Shown: positions 43,476 to 54,469 of the stretch, piece by piece
How the letters are laid out: each line of letters begins with the position of its first letter
How positions within the stretch are numbered: the stretch's first letter is position 1
Assembly (NCBI RefSeq): GCF_000149955.1
Contig: NC_030992.1
Location: 1,085,073-1,149,072, forward strand
DNA length: 64,000 bases
Origin: Fusarium oxysporum f. sp. lycopersici 4287
Taxonomy: Eukaryota > Ascomycota > Sordariomycetes > Hypocreales > Nectriaceae
Direction: 5' to 3'
Position numbers and translations under genes: made by a program
The notes under the pieces: model-generated
What the model saw: the letters and a program-made list of their open reading frames with translations, nothing else
The model's database searches: none
Told to the model about the DNA's origin: nothing

Positions 43476-44570
43476 CTATTTCAAGCCGCCACTCAAAAGG
43501 ATATCTTGTCCGGTCATGTAACCATTCCTTGCCAACCTATAACACGTATTAGACAAGCGAAGACCCTTCCGTTCAGCGGGACTTACATGATGATCGCCTC
43601 GCAAACCTCATTAGGTGAGCCGAGACGGTGAACTGGAATAGATGCAGCAATGGCGAGACCGGGGTCAGTCTTTTTCAGCTCTTCCAAATTACACCCTTTA
43701 TCCCAGGTTCTACAACCAAACATTAGCCAAGTTTCGATGTTGAGATAGTCACAGAATCTTACTCTGAGATGGGCGGTGGAATCATGCCCGTGGAGCCAAT
43801 CATAGCTGGCGAGACCTACACAAACCGTCAGTTTCCACAGAATTCTTATAGATACACCAAAGAACTTACTATGTTCACTGTAACGCCTTCGGGCGCCAAC
43901 AAAGTGGCCAAGTTCTGCCCCATTGAACTATAGCTTGTCAGCGTGATCACACAAGAATTCCGATGTTACTCACGTCAGAGCACCCTTTGAAGCAGCATAA
44001 TGGCATCCATTCAGCCCACTTCCACGAGCAGCAATACTTCCAACCAGTATAATTCGTCCCCAGCCTTGCTGTCTCATACCAGCAAGACAAGCTTTGGTAA
44101 CGACAAACTGGCTCCGACTGTTAACCTCCATCATCTCATCCCAATCATCCTCTCCAATCTCCGCAACATCGCGGATCCGTCTTCCCAGACCAGCATTTGC
44201 AACCAGAATAGATACTGCCTTGTGCTTGGAGGATACAACATCTTGGCTCAATAAGCTTGAAACCAAAGCTCTTGTTGACTCTCTTTGTGAAAGGTCTGCA
44301 TGCACAGGCACAAACAGCTGAGATGGATATGTCCTACTCAGCTCTTGTGCAAGCTTGTCTGCCTTTTCTTTACTGGAAGAATAATGTAGACCAACGTCAC
44401 AACCTTGAGCAGCAAAAGCTCTCGCAACAGCGGAACCTATTCCGCCACTACAAATCGTTAGTTTGGCTGACAATACACCTCGGAACAAAATGGCAAACTC
44501 ACCTTGAACCCGTCACCAAAGCCAATCGGCCTTTGAGGTTATTGTCTATCGTCTGCAATCGAAGCGCCAT
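43476..44570 (-). CDS. Short-chain dehydrogenase/reductase
   Basis: Six exons: 44570-44503, 44447-43974, 43927-43870, 43815-43763, 43709-43587 and 43536-43476; 278 aa. Classical SDR: cofactor motif TGSSGGIGSAVARAFAAQG, NAG (VANAGLG), catalytic Ser in VGSIAARGSG and Tyr-x3-Lys in YAASK, ending with GYMTGQDILLSGG. Five introns of 46-55 nt all fall at good GT/AG sites and restore frame. Substrate cannot be fixed from sequence; polyols, aldoses and 3-oxoacyl compounds are all possible. Divergent from the sugar transporter at 44954 (spacer 383 nt), which points to sugar or polyol oxidation. Confidence 0.9.
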
Positions 44571-44953
44571 CCTTGTATGGTTCCAAACTTGTTTATGCGA
44601 ATCATGCAAGTGTTGGTTATTGACTTTACTTGCTCATCTTATAAAGGGCGAGAAGCTAAAACTTAGCTTTGCCGCTATTCCGAAGCCATTTACCATCGGC
44701 AACTCCTTTTTCAAACACCGACGGCAATTGAAATTAGCTTCTGAATGAATCCTGGAGAAAGGGTAACTAAACCTTTCCCCGCAAACATGGGGTCCCCATG
44801 GAGTAGAGTCGTATTAAGCTTGGGAATGTGGGTTGGTCTTTATTAACCCATCCTCCGTCTCTGCTTTTTTGAATTTAATTTTCGTTCTCCACGATACAAG
44901 GCATATCAAACACTCTATCTCATTGTTTGTTGTTACACGATCAATTGTTCATC
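44571..44953. other. Divergent SDR/transporter promoter
   Basis: 383-nt shared spacer. Holds CCCCGC at 44777-44782 (CreA-type on the minus strand) and an interrupted palindrome CATGGGG-T-CCCCATG at 44786-44800. Confidence 0.6.
44777..44800. promoter_or_regulatory. CreA-type motif plus 15-bp palindrome
   Basis: GCGGGG (minus strand, 44777-44782) is directly followed by a palindrome with 7-bp arms around a central T (44786-44800). Placed about 150 nt upstream of the transporter ATG and about 210 nt upstream of the SDR ATG, it is well positioned to act on both. A repressor site (carbon repression) and an activator site are both possible. Confidence 0.45.
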
Positions 44954-46729
44954 ATGGAGTTGCAGGGCCAGAGCCTCATCTTGACCGTCAGTGTCTTGAC
45001 GTCGTTGGGTTTTATGCTCATCGGTTATGACAATGGCCTCATGGGAGGTCTTGTCAACACTTCGGCTTTCAAAGACACTTTTGATAGTCCCGATTCTGAT
45101 ATGATCGGCGTTATTGTCGCCATTTACGAGAGTAAGTTCCACTTCGCCAATGGACTATGCTAGTCACTCACAGTTAGTAGTTGGATGCTTCTTTGGTGCT
45201 GTCTTCTCCTCTATCTGGGGTGAGAAGCTCGGTCGTCGACGCTCTGTTTTCATCGGTTGCGTGTTCTTGATCATTGGTGCGGTTCTCCAAGCCGCTTCTT
45301 ATACACGAGCTATGATGATCGTTGGCCGTATTGTTGCGGGCGTCGGCATGGGTACTGTCAACTCAACTGTTCCTGTCATGCAGGCTGAGTTTAGTCCCAA
45401 GTCAAGCCGTGGTATTTGTAAGTTCCTGTCCTTGATCATGAGGAATAACTTTCTGATATCATATAGACGTCTGCGCCCAGCTCTCCACCCTCAACTTCGG
45501 TATTTTCCTAGTTTACTGGATCGACTATGCCCTGTCATCCCATACCGGCAGTTATGCTTGGCGCGTTCCCGTCATTCTTCAGTGTGTTCCCATTCTGGCT
45601 ATCATGGGTCTCCTGTTTGTGATTCCTGAGACACCACGTTGGTTGGCAGCACATGACAGACCTGAGGAGTGTCTCAAAGTCCTTGCTCAAATCCAGGGCA
45701 CTTCCACTGATGATCCTGAGGTCCAGGTTCTTCATAGCGTCATCACCCAGACTGTCGCCTATGAGACATCTATCGGTTCAGGTTCCTGGAAGGATCTTCT
45801 CAGGGAAGATAGTATCAAGTCTCGCAAGCGACTTCTTTTGGCCTGTTTTCTCCAGGCTGCGCAGCAACTCGGCGGCATCAATGCAATCATCTGTAAGTCT
45901 CAACCCTTCTTCATCGTGTTGATGAACCATGCTGATGATCGTTAGACTACTCAAGCACCCTCTTTGAGAAGAGTGTCGGTTTCTCTGCTCACATGTCAGC
46001 CCTCATGTCTGGTTTCCTTCAGACTTGGTTCTTTGTTGCCTCTTTCATTCCTTGGGTCTTGATTGATCGCATTGGCCGAAGACCTCTTGTAAGTACAGCT
46101 CAATCCTTTCCTTATACACTAAGCTAACTTGTAAAGCTCCTATCTATGATCAGCGTCATGGCTGCTACTATGGCTGTCCAGGCAGGATTGATCTACCAGG
46201 TCGAGAACAACACCGCTACAGCACATGCCGCGGGTATTGCAGCTGCAGCTATGCTGTTTATCTTCCAGGGTGCCTTCACCATTGGTTTCCAGGCCACAGT
46301 CTGGGTCTATCCGTAAGAAATTTCCCCGCCAAACTTTATTGTCCAACACTAACAGGTTACAGCTCTGAGATTCTTCCTCTTCGCCTCCGACAGCGTGGTT
46401 CATCTATCTCCACCGCCGCTAACTGGATCTTCAACTACGTATGTCACTCCCTTCTCAAACACATAGCTATGCTAACTTTTGTCCAGATGATTGTTCAAAT
46501 CACTCCCATCTCCATTGATAACATTGGCTGGAGGACATACATCATCTTTGCAGTCCTGAACAGTCTCTGGGTTCCTATCATCTTCCTCTTCTTCCCTGAG
46601 ACCAAGGGACTTGAGTTGGAAGATGTTGACCATCTCTTCGGTGGAGAGGACATCATCAGCCAGGTTGATGAGAAGACCAATGCTGCTGTTGTCATGATGG
46701 AGACTGTTGGCAACAAGACTGCTGCTTAA
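44954..46729 (+). CDS. MFS sugar transporter
   Basis: Seven exons: 44954-45131, 45178-45417, 45467-45892, 45946-46088, 46137-46312, 46363-46438 and 46487-46729; 493 aa. Major-facilitator hexose/pentose porter of the plasma membrane. Family marks: GYDNGLMGGLV in TM1, GEKLGRRRS between TM2 and TM3, VGRIVAGVGMGTVNSTVP, the PETPRWL motif, AACFLQAAQQLGGINAIIYYSS-type TM7 sequence and PETKGLELEDVDHLF at the end of TM12. Introns are 46-53 nt. For intron 1 the acceptor TTAG at 45177 gives YEIVGCFFGAV; the CAG four bases earlier is out of frame. Exact sugar unknown. Confidence 0.94.
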
Positions 46730-47190
46730 GTTGCTGTGCACTCCTGTCGAGAAGCGGGAGTTTGGGGTGTACTATTCATGTGTTGTAAGATAGTCCTGAA
46801 GACTTAGTTGACGGCTTCAAAGAGGATAAAGGAGCGAATATTAATCAATATCTTTGACATATCTTTAATGATGTCATGTGAAAGTTACATGAATAGCACT
46901 TACTGCCGAATAATGCTTGATTGGATATGCTATCGTTCATATGCACAGAGTTTACGTATTCTCGCTGCGTGGCTTCGGCATATGAGCCACCCGCTGCAGA
47001 CATTTCCATATTGGGAACGGAATTAAGTTCAGCATTAGCCGCTGAGGGGTAACGGCAGGTAACCCAGCTCAACCTCCAAATTCCAAAGCCCGATGTCCAA
47101 TATTTGTTATGTTATCTTCCTCTTCATATCCCGCTTGTTTAGCTACCCCGGCATTTCAACCTCGGGATACAACCCTGACTACTCGGCACG
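46730..47190. other. Intergenic, lactonase promoter
   Basis: Spacer between transporter 3' end and lactonase start, same strand. Nothing else seen. Confidence 0.5.
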
Positions 47191-48233
47191 ATGTCATTTA
47201 AGATCTACAACGAAGGGGCCAATGCCATCTTTGACGCTTCTTCAACGGTCGAGGTGATTCATGAGAATGACCAGTATCCGTTCGCCCACGAAGCCGGCGT
47301 CTTCATTCCTGAAGAAAATGCCCTGTTCATCACCAGTAACCAATTCCCGGACCCAACGACCGGTCAGAAGACGATCCAAATAAGCAAAGTCCAACTCTGC
47401 CCGGATGGAAAATTTATTAGCTGTGAAGAAGTCAACGCGCCTGACGTTACCATGGCAAATGGTGGTGTGAACTACAAGGGCGGCGTACTCTTCTGCTCGC
47501 AAGGATCCTTGACTGCGCCAGGAGGTCTTGTATTCATGCAGCCTATCGCACCTTACAGATGCGCAGCGCTCGTTACCTCATTCTACGGGCGAGATTTCAA
47601 TTCTCTGAATGACGTGGTTGTTCATTCTGATGGCTCTGTCTGGTTCACTGATCCAATTTATGGATACGAGCAGGGTATAAGGCCAGCTCCCCAACTACGA
47701 AACCAGGTCTATCGATATGACCCGAAAGACGAGTCAGTGCGGGTTGTGGCAGATGGATTTGGCAGACCAAACGGTATCTCGTTTAGTCCTGATGAGAAGG
47801 TTGTCTACATCACTGATACGGACTGGATTCACGGTGATGGAACTACTGATGACACTAGAGCAAGGACCATGTAAGTCGCCGACGGCACAAGACCATGAAA
47901 TTTATCTTGCTAATTATCTACAACAGCTATGCCTTTGACCTATCAACCATCTCAGGTGAACCATTCCTCACCAACAAGAGAGTTTTCGCCATGGCAGACA
48001 CCGGTATCCCCGACGGCATCAAATGCGATACGAAGGGCAACGTTTACAGTGGCTGTGGCGATGGCGTAAACGTCTGGTCACCAGGCGGCGTCTTACTCGG
48101 AAAGATCCTTATTTCTGGAGGCGTTGCGAACTTTTGCTTTGGTAGAAATGGGGAGTTGTTTATGCTGAACGAGCACAAGATTTGGAGAGCTCAGCTAGCC
48201 AGCGGCGTCAAGGGGGCGCTGCTCGGCATCTGA
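47191..48233 (+). CDS. SMP-30/gluconolactonase family lactonase
   Basis: Two exons, 47191-47870 and 47927-48233; 328 aa. Six-bladed propeller lactonase that hydrolyses sugar lactones to aldonic acids using a divalent metal. Candidate ligands: Glu in AHEAGVFIPE, Asn in FNSLNDVVVHSDGSVWFTDP and Asp in RPNGISFSPDEKVVYITDTD. The intron is 56 nt (GTAAGT, GCTAAT, ACAG) and splits the codon before YAFDL. No signal peptide, so cytosolic. Its position after the sugar transporter and near the SDR supports a pathway in which the dehydrogenase makes a lactone and this enzyme opens it. Confidence 0.92.
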
Positions 48234-48675
48234 AGACATGGCTTACTTGCAGGGACTACTAGCCTCAAATGGTCACAAAATTGTATTCATGATTTTTATT
48301 ACTATTAATATTACGGCAAATGATGCTTCATTCCATGCGTGGCAGGGCTAATGAGAGGCTTGGCTGTTTATGGAGGCATTTGCCGTTTGCCGATCTTCGG
48401 CCTCTGCTTCGGCGTCTGGAGCTAAAGCCGGCCGTTCTCCAAACAGTCTCAGTTAATCATGAGAGCAAAACCCCATAGCGAATGCCTCGGCTCCTACATC
48501 ATACGGCAACTGAAGCTCGGTAAATGATATAGCTATAGAATCTACCCCAAGTGACTGTTCTTCATATGCCGTCGACAATTTTAACCTATACTAACTACGT
48601 AGCTACCAACATCGCGGGGAGATCCAACTCATTCTTCCAGAATCAATCTACTATCACATACACACACACACAACC
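48234..48675. other. Intergenic with CA repeat
   Basis: Promoter of the small Zn2Cys6 gene; a short CA dinucleotide repeat lies at about 48656-48672, just upstream of its ATG. Nothing else seen. Confidence 0.5.
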
Positions 48676-49264
48676 ATGTCTTCCCAAACGAAAAAGCAAT
48701 CGAGCAAGCCTCGAGTTCGCAAATCAAGAAGCACAACAACCAAGCAGCTAAAGCCCAAGAGCACAGCACTATCATCATGTCTTTTCTGTCTCCGAAACCG
48801 CAGAAAATGCGTACGAGTAAACGGACAAGCACAGTGCTCTGAATGCACAGCCTTATGCCAGGCTTGCCACTGGCCAAATGTCCAACAGAACCGTGAGTCG
48901 CCACACCAGACCTCATGCAACTCTTCTAACATCAATGACAGTTCATCAACTATTACACGAGAAGCAGCAACTATATCTTCATCGGCGGTCACTATCAAAA
49001 AGCTTACTAGAAGGCGTCAGGGACATGGAGTTCTGCTCGTCCACGATAGAAACACAACGGACTTTGAAGCGATTGTTAGACGATATGGTTAATGTGGAAC
49101 AAAGGGCATTTCAGCTCGAGTCGGAGGAGTCAAGACTTTGGGGATTGAGGCTCAGGGCCCAAGACAGCGACAATATAGATTCGGAGGACTCGTGTTCAAG
49201 TGAGAGTCTGTCTGAGCCATCTCAGAGTCTCGATTGTAACTTTGCTTTTCCATGGCTAGATTAA
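48676..49264 (+). CDS. Small Zn2Cys6 finger protein without a regulatory domain
   Basis: Two exons, 48676-48892 and 48942-49264; 179 aa. A basic N-terminus leads into a canonical GAL4-type cluster, C35-x2-C38-x6-C45-x8-C54-x2-C57-x6-C64, with the usual basic loop (LRNRRK). After the 49-nt intron comes a helical, probably coiled-coil segment (LHQLLHEKQQLYLHRRSLSK, then DMVNVEQRAFQLESEESRLW) and an acidic Ser-rich tail. The large middle homology region of fungal activators is absent. It could bind DNA as a dimer and act as a small activator, or compete with a larger regulator. It lies downstream of the lactonase and convergent with the C2H2-like gene. Confidence 0.75.
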
Positions 49265-49381
49265 TATCAAGATGCCTAGAAGTGGGTTCATCGTCATGAT
49301 CTTCTAAATGCAACAAATTGAGAATAATAATCTAAGAATAGGAAATAATCGAGGGCATTAAATGAAATTGAAAGCAATGAA

Positions 49382-51478
49382 TCATAAGCTAAGTCCCCTG
49401 GAAAGAGTCTGATCACCCCTCATTTGATCGAGCTCCGCCTCAAACATCTCTTGTCCACCATACCAAGGAAGATCCCCTGCCCCAGGCCTCGAAAAGGGAT
49501 CACTCCCAATCTCTTCAAAGTTCGCGATTCCAGCGACATCTGAACAGGGAAATCCGGAGATTTCAATGGCTTCAAGATGATCAAGATCTTCCCCGACTCC
49601 AATCTCTGACTGGTCGTCAAATAGTTCTGGGATGGGAGTGGTGGTGCTATCGACTTCTACCAACACACTAGGCTGAATTGCGGCGAGTTCTTCCTGATCA
49701 TATCCGAAGCCCCTCGAGTCAGGTGTGTGTGAGTTTTCAGGTATGTCGACTTCCATAGTCGAAATGGGTTGTGCTTGATCGACTGTTTCTTCTTCGGAAG
49801 CTATCCGAGCGTTCATCCCAATGACATTGGCATTGAAGACATCCAAAATCTGTGGCACTAGTCTTTCAAGAACAAGCTCATCAAGCCTTCTCCATAAACT
49901 ATCAAGTTGAGATTCGAGTTGAGACTCTTGTATCCTACGGAGAACTCGGCCCTTGACACATGGCTGACAAACGAGTTTATCTATTTCACAAAGAGCCAGT
50001 GCCATCTCATGATCGAGATAAGGGCTTGAAGGGATCGGCTCCTGGGGAAATATAATCATGAAAAGTCTCTCCCATTTCTCATTTTGGCTCAATCTCGTGT
50101 TAGGTCTTGCTTTGATCGCAGTTTGCATGTTCATCGTGATAAGTCCTGCCCTTGGACGTGGCGAAAGATCATATATTTCGGTGCACGGGTGGGGAGGTAT
50201 GCCCGTTGTGTCTTCCGGGGGCGTCATGAAGCACTTAGGGCAGTGATTGACGAAGTGCTTCTCTTGAATGTGCTTCTTGAGGCCATGTATGTCCCTGAGT
50301 TTCTTGATACAAGAGTGTCTGTGCTCCCTGGGATCTCATTTCATGAAAGGGCAAGCCCAAAAGAGGACTCTTTCGACAGATGTATCAGTATCGGATGGGC
50401 TTTGCCTGTTGCCACTAGACTCCTCATCGTCACTTCCTCCCTCTCCATCAATAGTCTGACCTTTGTGACTTCCAGGTTTGGCACCTTTCCGTGTAACTGA
50501 TGCCCGACTGCTCTTGGTCGAACTACTGGAGCTTCGATCAGCCTGCTTGCGCTTTGCTGCAAGAGACCGTTTCTGTGGCGCATAGGATCTGCAGTACTCG
50601 TCGACAAGTGTTTCCACTATGCTATTGACGGTCTCCTGTAGGGCGATTTCCACTTGAGCAGGCAAACCCGCTTCAATGAATTCTCCTCTAAAAGCGTTTT
50701 CAGATAGCGAAATATCGCTTGAAACCGAGCATATTGCGGATGCCACCTCCAGATTTCCGGGGGAGTTGTTCTCATCCCAACGTTCGTCCGAATCGACTAA
50801 GGCAATTGCAGATATCTGAAACTCGTCATGTCCGCGGTTGGGCCCTCCTATACGGGGCAAGGACCTCTGAGATATCGAAAATTCATGCTCTGGGTCAGGG
50901 TCACCTCTTGAAAATTGACCATCGCGTGTTGCTGGAAGCTCCAGTGGCTGACCATCGAAACAAAGCTGATAGTTCTGCCATGAAAATTCAGGGATCCAAG
51001 AAAATGAGTGATTGACCATTGGTTGATCAATTAAACTCTGTAGCACCTCGTCGAGGTGTGAATTGCTTGCTTGTGAAACGCTCTGGGTTGGGACAGTGTA
51101 AGAAGGTCCTGAGAGTGAAGGTTCAGAAGACGACATGACCTCTGTAGGTCCTGGCCGTGGTAATCTAAACGGAAGTGACGACGGTACAGTTTCTTGTGAA
51201 ACGTCGTCTTCCGTCGTCTTCCACATCAAATCAAGCCTTGGGTCTGCCTGCCCATCGCCTAAGCCTAACAGTGAAGGGCCATGGGCCAAGTCTTGCTCAC
51301 GACTAGTCACACCATTGTAGGCCGCATCCAGTGCCTAATATCAGGTATCAGCATCACGTTGCTTCTGAATGCAAGTCCGGACCATATGGAGGCAACTCAC
51401 TCTTAGCGAATGCTTTGTTGGGGGTACTTCACCAGCAGCAGCACCGCCAGGGTTGGTGGAATCCACCGAGTCAGACAT
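49382..51478 (-). pseudogene. C2H2-like fungal regulator interrupted by in-frame TGA
   Basis: Exons 51478-51401 and 51334-49382 give one continuous frame of 676 codons broken only by TGA at 50336-50338 (minus strand). The stop falls inside the zinc-finger region: before it is RVLFWACPFMK, after it DPREHRHSCIKKLRDIHGLKKHIQEKH, then HCPKCF. This order (CPF-x-K-x-DP ... SC ... H ... H ... CP-x-C) is the atypical finger common in Fusarium-type proteins, and the stop replaces one residue between K and D. Up- and downstream parts are Ser/Glu-rich and disordered. Either a recent nonsense mutation, for example from TGG, or readthrough. The intron (51335-51400) has GTGAGT and TTAG. Upstream half alone would be a 358-aa protein without the finger. 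Confidence 0.75.
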
Positions 51479-52255
51479 ATTGTAGGTAGTAATGGAGGTT
51501 TACGGTACTGAAATTGTAAAGAATCGAGGTAAAAGCATGGTTAAAAGAATAGGAGAGGTGGAATTCATTGCGCGACTGTTCAGCTTCTTATGGTAAACTG
51601 GATTCAAAATTTGTCGATTTTTTTGCCTGTGTCTTGGACGTTTTTTTGAATTGAAAAACCCTGCAGAAAGCATTGGCTGTCGTGACTCCAGATCATATCA
51701 TCCATGCCAGAAAAAGCAATGAGGCTTACAGCTCATCATCTCATTGGGAGAGGAAAAGCAGGCTGTACAAAGTGCATGCGCAGGGGACTGACCGCTTGAT
51801 ACTTGAAGCACCCCTGAGAGAACCTCAGCTTAATAACAACCACATCATGTAATCAATCTGGGTATAATCGAAGAGTTGCAAGTCACCACAGAATCAACCA
51901 GTATTGTCTCTTCGCACCGGCATCGCTGATGGCTAGGTAATCAAAATCAAGTAAATACAATGACAACTCCTCTACACATACCTATGCTCACATAACCAAC
52001 AATTGCCTTCAACATTACTCGTCGCGAAAACTATCACAGGGCCCTCATCTGAGATGTTCTATGGTCTCTGCCGGTCCTTGTATTCTTTCCCCGTTCCCCA
52101 ACTGAAAAGCAAAATCCAAGTCCCTTCACCCTGTCATCCAGCCGATACCTAGTCCACTTGCGTTCTATCCAACCAGCACCCCAGCTCGATCTCACTAAGA
52201 ACCGGCTTCCGACTGATTTCAAATGTGAACAGAACAGTCGATGCTCCGTCAAGTT
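51479..52255. other. Intergenic, nothing seen
   Basis: Promoter side of the interrupted regulator and 3' side of the next relic. No gene or RNA found. Confidence 0.45.
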
Positions 52256-53150
52256 TCAGTTTGCTTGCTGATATCGTGGATACCAACTCAAACTACAACT
52301 GCGAATGATCTCGATAGCTCTCCGAATGCCCCCAAGTCGGGTTGTCGTGCCCCAGAAAAGAATGCTACTGATCAATCTTTCACATTCTTGTTGGCTTCCC
52401 TCATTTCGCATGTCGAAAGTTCTTACCAGACAGACATGCTCACTGGTCTCATCCCATGCGTAACTGAAACAAACGGAGGTCGTGGTCCGATTTCACACGA
52501 AGCTGAACACAGAACTATAGAGTCCTGGAATATTCCCGCCGCGCTCTGCAAGGCGATGGCGCAGTCTCTCGACCATCCTGACACTGATAGAACCGCCTTG
52601 AATACAGTTGTGTGCTGTCTCATGAAGGTTTCCGCGTTGCTCGTTGTCACGGTCATCGAATTTGACCACTAGAAAAGGATAGAGGCGATTTTCCCCATCG
52701 ACAGCCTCTGCTTCTACCTTGGACCAAGCGGGTATTTCATGATTGTCGATCATATATTGGGGGGGGAATCCATCCGTAGATGAAATCAGGTTGAGAATTC
52801 AGCTGCCGAAACTCGTTTGTCGATTCTATTATGGTCACATATGCTCTCACTTCCTTGTGATTTGTATTGTTCAATATAGGCGCCTCGCTGATACCAAGAG
52901 TGTTGAATTCAAAGTTTCGCAGAAATTTCTCTTCCCAAGAACAATCTTGTGTCGTAATAGCAGCCTTGAAAACTTCGTGAGCGTCCTTCAACACTGTTTG
53001 ACGCGCAGGCAAACTACTGACATAGCGGAAGATGTCAGCGTTGTTGGGGCCCATTTCTCCAAGTTCATCACGATGTAAAAGGTGAATGCGAACCGCACTG
53101 AGTTGCTGAACCTCTACATGGGGAGGATTTCGGTTGGTATCTTCACACAA
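52256..53150 (-). pseudogene. Unidentified fungal protein, frameshifted and interrupted
   Basis: Three collinear pieces on the minus strand. Piece 1 (53150 to about 52767) encodes an N-terminal region (ADIFRYVSSLPARQTVLKDA, WEEKFLRNFEFNTLGI). At a run of eight C (plus-strand G at 52759-52766) the frame shifts; with seven it would continue into piece 2 (DNHEIPAWSKVEAEAVDGEN, RLYPFLVVKFDDRD, ISVRMVERLRHRL). Piece 2 meets TGA at 52493-52495, after which the same frame continues as piece 3 (TSVCFSYAWDETSEHVCLVRTFDM ... LGGIRRAIEII) to a TGA at 52256. The YPFLVVKF core followed by a helix and strands reminds me of large uncharacterised fungal families with a PD-(D/E)XK-like fold; I cannot confirm that. 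Two lesions make it a probable pseudogene. Confidence 0.6.
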
Positions 53151-54469
53151 AAGGTTCCTTGATTTCTTAGACTTCAGAGTTGTGTAAGAGGATAGAGGTT
53201 TCTGGCCAAGTTCTGAAAGTGAAGATATTTATACCGAAAAAGCAAAACAAAGCTGCTGAGGATAGGGCTTTGGTGAATGTAATCTCTACCAAACTCTGTC
53301 ACTATTCACTAAGTAGGTATCAAAGGAAACCCCAAATCATACAAGGTCACTTGTCAGTATGTCTTTCTTTCATAACCCTTTATATTTCTCTTTTTATCAC
53401 AGTACACAAACTTTCGAAAATCATTATTAGTGTCCAGCGTGAGTGAAGTCGTCTGTAATTAGCTGTCGGCGCCAGCGCAAGTCTCCGCCCTACACAATTT
53501 ATCATGAGCTGATCTATCCGGCCCATTTCACCTTCGACTGTTTAACCTAGCAGGTAGGGAATTTCAAGTGCCCTTTAGTGCTGTCTCTTGTTTGCGCTTC
53601 TTCTGAAAGAATATGCCTATACAAAGATGGGCCAATGCTGGTTGAAAGATACGTAGACGGTAGAGGATAGATGTATAGGTTTAAGCGGAAAGACAGGTTA
53701 GACGACCTGCCCTGACATTATCTATCATCAGCATCGGATCCATGAAAGGCTGTAATTTCTTCTTATATACTTCACAACTTACACTTTGCAGTCTGTGGCC
53801 ATTAAAAACCAGTGTGTATAGAGGTTTCGAGACATCATCTTTTGGCCTATGTCAAGTCTAGCCTCAAAGAACCTTGATCGACCGATTACAATCACATTCG
53901 CAACCAGAGGCTACTTGATTGACGACCCTATTGAGGGCCTGTACTGGCGACAGATGGGTGGGTGACACGATGTTGGTGAACTGGCATGCTATATGTTACT
54001 ATGGTCGGTTAGCCCAGGCAAACAATCCAGCGATAGGGTGGCCTCAAATGATCAAAGCTTGAAGCATTTTGTTGACAATCGCCTGTCTGAGGCATTCCAA
54101 TGCTAAACATGTAACCCTTGGCCAGATTTATCTCCCTTGGCTAACAAAGTAAATTAGGTTCTGTGCGGTGATATAGGCTCCAAGCCACAGGTCTCAACTG
54201 TAAATAACACATCTAGCTCATAACTTAAACATTATACCGCAATGCCTGATTAAATTCTAATAAGATAAAAACCTAAATTATGACTCTTTGGCCGGCCTTG
54301 AAGGTATTTAAGATGCTGCCTATATTCAACAAGAGTGTGATCGGAACTTCCTTTGTTCCACAATTTCGCTTCCTTCTCATTTCTCGAGCAAGATCAAGCA
54401 TTTGCACCTCATCATCTCTGATCTTTTATCCTGGTATCACAGCCGACAGAGAATTTCGATTACTACAGC
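53151..54469. other. Intergenic, AT-rich
   Basis: 1.3 kb, AT-rich in the right half (54150-54280). The minus-strand frame of the preceding relic continues open for some codons to the right of 53150 without a Met. No gene seen. Confidence 0.4.
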
